Shown here: piece after piece, positions 22,069 through 26,439 of the stretch
How the letters are laid out: the number at the start of each line of letters is the position of its first letter
Position numbering within the stretch: position 1 is the stretch's first letter
From: Gammaproteobacteria bacterium
GTDB taxonomy: Bacteria; Pseudomonadota; Gammaproteobacteria; Magnimaribacterales; Magnimaribacteraceae
Length of the DNA stretch: 26,439 nt
Reading direction: 5' to 3'
NCBI GenBank assembly: GCA_002730855.1
Contig: PCBA01000052.1
Location: forward strand, 1 to 26,439
Made by a program: the position numbers and the translations under genes
The notes under the pieces: generated by a model
What the model saw: only the letters and a program-made list of their open reading frames with translations
Database searches by the model: none
Told to the model about the DNA's origin: nothing

Positions 22069-24891
22069 ATGAAATTAAAATATTTAGCCTATATGGCTAC
22101 ATTATCATTTCTTTTATTCAATACTTCATATGTATTTTCAGCTGACGATGATTCTGAAGATGCGGACGAAGTAGTTGTAACTGGTTCTTATATATCTAGA
22201 TCCAACCAAAACCGATCTGTTCCGGTGGATGTTATCAGTTCTGATGAATTAGATGCTCAAGGCAATCCTACAATCACTGACTTGATTTTAAATCTTCCAT
22301 CTATGTCTGGTGCACACAACCAACAAGATCAATTCCAAGGTAGTGGGGTAGCAACGGGAATGAAGAATATAAACATTAGAGGGATGGGTTCTGACAGAGG
22401 GCTAGTTCTTTTAAATGGAAAAAGAATCGCAGCTGCTGGAGTTAGATCCTCTAAATCAGCTGTTTATCCAGTTGATGTAGGTAACTTTCCTATGATCGCT
22501 ATGGAGAGATTAGAACTTCTAAAAAATGGCGGTGCTGTGACTTATGGTTCAGATGCTGTAACGGGTGTTTTAAACTTTATAACTAGAAAGGGTTTTGATG
22601 GGTTTGAGATTACTGCTAATCACTCTGACTATGATGGAAGTGATGACGGTGATCAAAATTTAGGCTTAATTTGGGGAACAGCCAATGGTGCTAATTCCTT
22701 AATGATGGCTTTCGAATATGACAAGCGTGGTAGATTGCCCGTTTGGAAAAGAAGTTTTGCTGATTACAGTTCTCCAACTGGATGGCCTTTAGGTATATCT
22801 TCTTTTGGTAATCCAGGGGCTTATGGAACAGCGAAGGGCTGGCCAGGAACACTTTATGGTGGATTAACTCCAGATCCTAAATGTGGATACAGTAGTGAGT
22901 TCACAAGTTCGTTCGCCTTAAGCTTAGGAAGATGTGGTTATAATTACACTCCATTTTTTAATTTAATTGATGAACAAGAAAGACTTAAATTCTTTACTCA
23001 ATTTGAATTTCAAGTTGATAGCGATACTACGGTTTATGGAGACTTCCTGTTTTCAAAATTAGAAGGATGGTATAACACTTCTCCAAGTTTTCCACACACA
23101 AACCCAGGTTCTTCGAATTACTGTACGAACACTGATGATGTATTAAGCTGTACTTCAGCAATTCCTTATTTTAACTTTGTTCCACTTCACAACCCTGGTG
23201 CAATTGATTTCTTAGCTGGTTTAAGTCAAGAAAAAAGAGATGAATTTACTGCAGCCGGTGGAATTCAGTGGTGGGGAAGAACTCTGGCTGTTGCTGGACC
23301 TTCTCAAAGTGGTAAACGTTTTCACGAAACTGCACGTTTTCTAGTGGGATTAAGAAAAGGAATAGGAAATTCAGAAATGGATGCTTCCCTATCTTATACA
23401 AACCATACCGTGGATGGCTTTACTTTTGATCCTTTAGCATCGAGAGTACAAGACTCATTGTCAGGTTTAGCTGGGCACGGTTGTCCTAGAGTTGGTGATG
23501 ACCCTTGGTCTTCGGCTAACGATGCTTTAAGAGGAAACAACGCTATAGGATGTTATTACTACAATCCATTTGGTTCAGCAATTGATGCAACACCAGGTAG
23601 TACGCTATACAATGATCCTTCTGTTAAGAAATACTATGATGGTCTTTCTTCAGGCATCACCCAAGTAGAACAACTAGTTTCTGAAGTTATTTTTACTGGC
23701 GAATCTGATACAGAATTGGCAGGCGGAAATATCTCATGGGCAGTAGGAGCACAATATAGATGGTGGGAAAGTAAGTATGACCCAACTGGAGATAATAGAG
23801 TCGACGGTCCTCAAAGGTCACCTTTTGTCTTCTTAGGAGTATCTACAAATAGTTACATTGAAACCAGAGTTCACTCTTTCTTTGGAGAGTTGAATCTACC
23901 CGTTTCAGATAGCACTAATATAGAAATAGGTGTGAGACACGAAGATTATGGTGCAGACACTGTAACTAAGCCCAAGTTAGCTATCTTGTCAGACCTAAGT
24001 GATAAAACCACATTTAGGGCTTCTTACGAGCAAACCTTTAGAGTACCGACAATGCCTAACCAAGAAACAACTTCGTTAGAGCTATATGCCCCTGCCGGCG
24101 AGTACATTCAAATTAAAACTCCAATTCCTACAGCTTTAGGACCTGAAGAGTCAACCAATATAGGTTTTGGTGTTATTTATAGACCTATAGAAGGGATGAC
24201 CCTTAATCTTGATTATTACTCTCTTGCTTTAGAGGGACCATTTAACAGAGAAGCTGCGACTTGTGCTTGCTCAGTTAAGATGACAGCTGATGGTACTGTT
24301 TATGATGCGGCAACTGATACTCCTCAAGATATCACTAGTATTATCGCTGAGTTGATAAATGGTGATGATGTTGATACTGCGGGAATAGATTTAGAGGTAA
24401 ATTATTCTCTAGTTGGAGACATGGGAATTTGGTCAGTAGGTGGAAATATGAATCATATTTTAGAGTACGATGTTTCTGGTACAGCGGATGGAAGTTCGTA
24501 TGATGCCGCAGGTCTTTATAATCTAAGATCAACAGTACTGCCTATCGAAGTTAGAGCAATGCCTGATCTTAAAGTAAATGCTTATGTTGGTTTATTAACT
24601 GGCAGCGGTCTTAACGCGAGACTATTTGTTAGGTTTGTTGATGAAATGAAAGTTCCAGCGACGTTTGATTCGTTAGCTTCTTTCCCAGGCATGGATTCAA
24701 TAGACGATCATATAACTTATGACTTCCATTTAAGTAAATCTTTAATGGACGATAGTATGGATCTTACTTTCTCAGTAATTAATTTAACTGATGAAGATCC
24801 TCCAATGGCTCCACATGAGTTAGCTTATGATGCTTACACTCATAATCCGTTAGGAAGAATAATGAAACTAGGGTTTAAATATAAACTGTAA
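22069..24891 (+). CDS. TonB-dependent outer-membrane receptor
   Basis: This 940-residue receptor has a signal peptide ending near SYVFSA, a TonB box (DEVVVTGS), a plug with VPVDVISSDEL, NINIRGMG, GLVLLNGKR, MERLELLKNGGAVTYGSDAV and GVLNFITRKGF (about residues 35-165), and a barrel of about 770 residues. The barrel has several close cysteine pairs (KCGYS with RCGYN, YCTN with LSCTS, GCPRV with GCYYY, and TCACS), likely disulfide-stapled outer loops. It ends FKYKL, without the usual terminal aromatic residue. I chose the ATG at 22069 because GGGG(A) at 22059-22063 is well placed for it; the in-frame ATG at 22057 overlaps that site. The substrate is unknown. A strong terminator follows eleven bases after the stop. 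Confidence 0.93.
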   Translation: MKLKYLAYMATLSFLLFNTSYVFSADDDSEDADEVVVTGSYISRSNQNRSVPVDVISSDELDAQGNPTITDLILNLPSMSGAHNQQDQFQGSGVATGMKNINIRGMGSDRGLVLLNGKRIAAAGVRSSKSAVYPVDVGNFPMIAMERLELLKNGGAVTYGSDAVTGVLNFITRKGFDGFEITANHSDYDGSDDGDQNLGLIWGTANGANSLMMAFEYDKRGRLPVWKRSFADYSSPTGWPLGISSFGNPGAYGTAKGWPGTLYGGLTPDPKCGYSSEFTSSFALSLGRCGYNYTPFFNLIDEQERLKFFTQFEFQVDSDTTVYGDFLFSKLEGWYNTSPSFPHTNPGSSNYCTNTDDVLSCTSAIPYFNFVPLHNPGAIDFLAGLSQEKRDEFTAAGGIQWWGRTLAVAGPSQSGKRFHETARFLVGLRKGIGNSEMDASLSYTNHTVDGFTFDPLASRVQDSLSGLAGHGCPRVGDDPWSSANDALRGNNAIGCYYYNPFGSAIDATPGSTLYNDPSVKKYYDGLSSGITQVEQLVSEVIFTGESDTELAGGNISWAVGAQYRWWESKYDPTGDNRVDGPQRSPFVFLGVSTNSYIETRVHSFFGELNLPVSDSTNIEIGVRHEDYGADTVTKPKLAILSDLSDKTTFRASYEQTFRVPTMPNQETTSLELYAPAGEYIQIKTPIPTALGPEESTNIGFGVIYRPIEGMTLNLDYYSLALEGPFNREAATCACSVKMTADGTVYDAATDTPQDITSIIAELINGDDVDTAGIDLEVNYSLVGDMGIWSVGGNMNHILEYDVSGTADGSSYDAAGLYNLRSTVLPIEVRAMPDLKVNAYVGLLTGSGLNARLFVRFVDEMKVPATFDSLASFPGMDSIDDHITYDFHLSKSLMDDSMDLTFSVINLTDEDPPMAPHELAYDAYTHNPLGRIMKLGFKYKL

Positions 24892-24902
24892 GTTTTGTTA
24901 AG

Positions 24903-24933
24903 AAAAAAACCCCACTTTCGTGGGGTTTTTTTT
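24903..24933 (+). terminator. Rho-independent terminator of the second receptor gene
   Basis: CCCCAC (24910-24915), a TTTC loop and GTGGGG (24920-24925) form a six-pair GC-rich stem, extended by seven A before and eight T after. The A-tract makes it able to work in both directions. It is the only clear terminator in the window. Confidence 0.93.
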
Positions 24934-24955
24934 ACCTCAATATATTATATGTAGG

Positions 24956-24961
24956 TATAAT
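24956..24961 (+). promoter_or_regulatory. -10 box of tRNA-Pro (and probably dadA)
   Basis: A perfect TATAAT ends ten bases before the tRNA. The best -35 match, TTTACC at 24931-24936, is spaced by 19 bases and overlaps the T-tract of the terminator, so the -35 box is doubtful. Confidence 0.5.
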
Positions 24962-24971
24962 TCTGAGTCTT

Positions 24972-25048
24972 CGGGGCATAGCGCAGCCTGGTAGCGCACC
25001 TGCTTTGGGAGCAGGTGGTCGCAGGTTCAAATCCTGCTGCCCCGACCA
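24972..25048 (+). tRNA. tRNA-Pro, anticodon TGG
   Basis: It is 77 nt with encoded CCA. Acceptor arms CGGGGCA and TGCCCCG pair fully; the anticodon stem CCTGC/GCAGG encloses TTTGGGA with anticodon TGG; GCAGGTTCAAATCCTGC is the T-arm. All invariant positions checked are present. The next gene, dadA, begins six bases after the CCA. Confidence 0.97.
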
Positions 25049-25054
25049 GATAGA

Positions 25055-26314
25055 ATGAAAGAAGATCAAATAATCATTATAGGTGGAGGCTTGCTGGGGC
25101 TGGCAACAGCAAATGCCCTTCTGGACAGAGGAGAAAAGGTTCTTGTACTAGAAAGAAGTGAAGAAACAGCACTTGAAACTAGTTTTGCAAATGCTGGAAT
25201 GTTAACTCCATCGCAATCTGCCCCATGGAACTCTCCTCCAGACATTGCTCGTATTCTTTCGGGAATAGGACGAAAAGATTCTCCTATGACTTTAAGTGTA
25301 AAACAAATCCCTTCCTTATTTTTTTGGGGTATAAAATTTATGTTTTACTCTAGACCTCAAAGCTTTGAGAGGATTTCAAGAGAAATATTCTCTTTAGCAA
25401 ATTACAGCAAACTCCTTACTAAGAATATTAGGGACTCAGAAAATATTAGGTACGATGAATCCACTAAAGGAACAATGAAAATCTTTAGAGATTCTGAAAG
25501 ATTGCAACAATCTTTTGATTTTTCTAAAAGAATTTATGGAGATTCAACAACTAAACTTTTAAATAGAGAGGAAGTAATAGATTTAGAACCTCAATTAAAA
25601 GAAATAAAGGATCTTGAGGGCGGGTTGCATTATCGAAGTGATGAGACTGGCGACGCTTATAAGTTTTGTAAAGCACTTGAAGACATTGTTAGAAGAAAAG
25701 GAGGCAGGATACTTGTTAAGACAAATATTAAGAAGATCCATGTTAATAAGGGCAAAGTTAATAGTATTGTTACAGAAAGGGCAGTCCTTAGAGCAAGAAG
25801 GGTAATAGTATGTGCCGGAAGTTGGTCTAAAGATTTATTAAATGATTCAGGTATAAGGATACCTATAAGGCCGGTTAAAGGCTATTCGCTTACCTATGAC
25901 ACTTCAGGAATTAATGATAAACCTAAAATTTCTATAATTGATGAGGGTGTTCATATAGCAATCACTCCATTTGATAATAGAATAAGAGTTGCTGGAACTG
26001 CTGAATTTGTTGGTTTCGATGAAGAAATTCACCCTAAAAGAATAAAGTATTTAAACGCTATGCTTAAATTAATTTATCCGGATTTATACTCGAAGATTGA
26101 TCTTGACGAAGGAGAGGTGTGGCAAGGTTTTAGGCCTATGAGCGCAGACGGACTTCCCTTCATAGGTGAAACAAGAGTAAAAGGTTTATTTGTAAATACT
26201 GGACACGGACAGCTTGGATGGACCTTAGCTATGGGGTCAGCAGATTTAATTGCAGATCATGTTATTGGAGTTGAAACTCAGATTGATAGCAAGCCCTATT
26301 TAATGAATCGATAA
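25055..26314 (+). CDS. dadA: D-amino acid dehydrogenase (FAD-dependent)
   Basis: This 419-residue member of the DadA/DAO family oxidatively deaminates D-amino acids (D-alanine in relatives) to keto acids, passing electrons to the respiratory chain at the inner membrane. The FAD motif IIGGGLLG is at residues 8-15. ETSFANAGMLTPSQSAPW, DETGD, RPVKGYSLT, ITPFDNRIRVAGTAEFVGF and the C-terminal RPMSADGLPFIG with NTGHGQLGWT follow the DadA order closely. The ATG is fixed by the FAD strand, which starts five residues in. It lies six bases after tRNA-Pro, so it has no promoter of its own outside the tRNA and no clear ribosome site. A role with another amine or D-amino acid is possible. Confidence 0.88.
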   Translation: MKEDQIIIIGGGLLGLATANALLDRGEKVLVLERSEETALETSFANAGMLTPSQSAPWNSPPDIARILSGIGRKDSPMTLSVKQIPSLFFWGIKFMFYSRPQSFERISREIFSLANYSKLLTKNIRDSENIRYDESTKGTMKIFRDSERLQQSFDFSKRIYGDSTTKLLNREEVIDLEPQLKEIKDLEGGLHYRSDETGDAYKFCKALEDIVRRKGGRILVKTNIKKIHVNKGKVNSIVTERAVLRARRVIVCAGSWSKDLLNDSGIRIPIRPVKGYSLTYDTSGINDKPKISIIDEGVHIAITPFDNRIRVAGTAEFVGFDEEIHPKRIKYLNAMLKLIYPDLYSKIDLDEGEVWQGFRPMSADGLPFIGETRVKGLFVNTGHGQLGWTLAMGSADLIADHVIGVETQIDSKPYLMNR

Positions 26315-26361
26315 AGTGTCAATTAGTATCAAAAACTTATATTAAGATTGTTAGCTTAATA

Positions 26362-26367
26362 TATAAT
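26362..26367 (+). promoter_or_regulatory. -10 box of tRNA-Arg
   Basis: A perfect TATAAT ends nine bases before the first base of the tRNA. No convincing -35 box is seen at 16-18 bases upstream. The tRNA therefore probably has its own start point rather than depending only on dadA read-through. Confidence 0.4.
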
Positions 26368-26376
26368 TCTTTGCTT

Positions 26377-26439
26377 CTCCTCGTAGCTCAGTTGGATTAG
26401 AGCAACTGCCTTCTAAGCAGTGGGTCGCAGGTTCGAGTC
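26377..26439 (+). tRNA. tRNA-Arg, anticodon TCT, cut by the right window edge
   Basis: The visible part holds the 5' acceptor strand, D-arm (GCTC with GAGC), the anticodon arm ACTGC/GCAGT enclosing CTTCTAA with anticodon TCT, the variable loop, and the T-arm up to GGTTCGAGTC. The 3' acceptor strand is outside, so the exact first base cannot be checked by pairing. Confidence 0.92.

Noticed and set aside
24972..26439. tRNA genes as borders of an integrated element
   Set aside because: No integrase, phage gene or repeated tRNA end is seen between or beside the two tRNA genes; only dadA lies between them.

Overview
The window is 26.4 kb of AT-rich, densely packed bacterial DNA. Large TonB-dependent receptors, an outer-membrane lipoprotein peptidase, many fatty-acyl/SDR enzymes, 1-4 bp gene overlaps and short spacers point to a marine gammaproteobacterium with a streamlined genome. 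It looks most like the SAR86 type, but this is an inference from gene content and composition, not from a marker gene. I see no insertion sequence, phage gene, CRISPR array or integrase, so this looks like ordinary chromosome.

Layout. (1) 1-3990: a TonB-dependent receptor on the minus strand, cut by the left edge probably only a few residues before its end, divergent from a LysR regulator. A 22-bp dyad lies between them, and the receptor has a good sigma70-type promoter. (2) 4097-6408: a patatin-like lipase (TTG start) and an M48 zinc-protease lipoprotein with a LysM-like tail, overlapping by one base. (3) 6409-9671, minus strand: a glutamine-synthetase-family ligase (PuuA-like), a class II HDAC/acetylpolyamine-amidohydrolase-family enzyme and an SDR, tightly coupled. 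This looks like a small module for polyamine or other amine use. (4) 9773-12981, plus strand: gpsA, a DUF4389 membrane protein and two tandem SDR paralogues. (5) 12970-17274, minus strand: a long beta-ketoacyl synthase (FabY-like), an acyl-CoA dehydrogenase with an IYDGPDEVH active site, an APH-fold kinase and a DUF6285 protein, the last three overlapping by one base. (6) 17354-21014: an acyl-CoA synthetase and an NAD(P)-binding protein, convergent with an EthA-like Baeyer-Villiger monooxygenase. (7) 21077-26439: folD, a second TonB-dependent receptor with a strong terminator, tRNA-Pro(TGG), dadA starting six bases after the tRNA CCA, and a tRNA-Arg(TCT) cut by the right edge.

Most interesting idea: blocks 4-6 together hold the full enzyme set of the levulinate/4-hydroxyacid pathway described in Pseudomonas putida (acyl-CoA ligase, APH-type kinase plus small partner, acyl-CoA dehydrogenase, SDR). 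There, a 4-hydroxyacyl-CoA is phosphorylated and the phosphate eliminated, so that the acid can enter beta-oxidation. A Baeyer-Villiger monooxygenase next door could supply hydroxyacids from ketones by way of esters or lactones. The parts are seen in the sequence; the joint pathway is a hypothesis.
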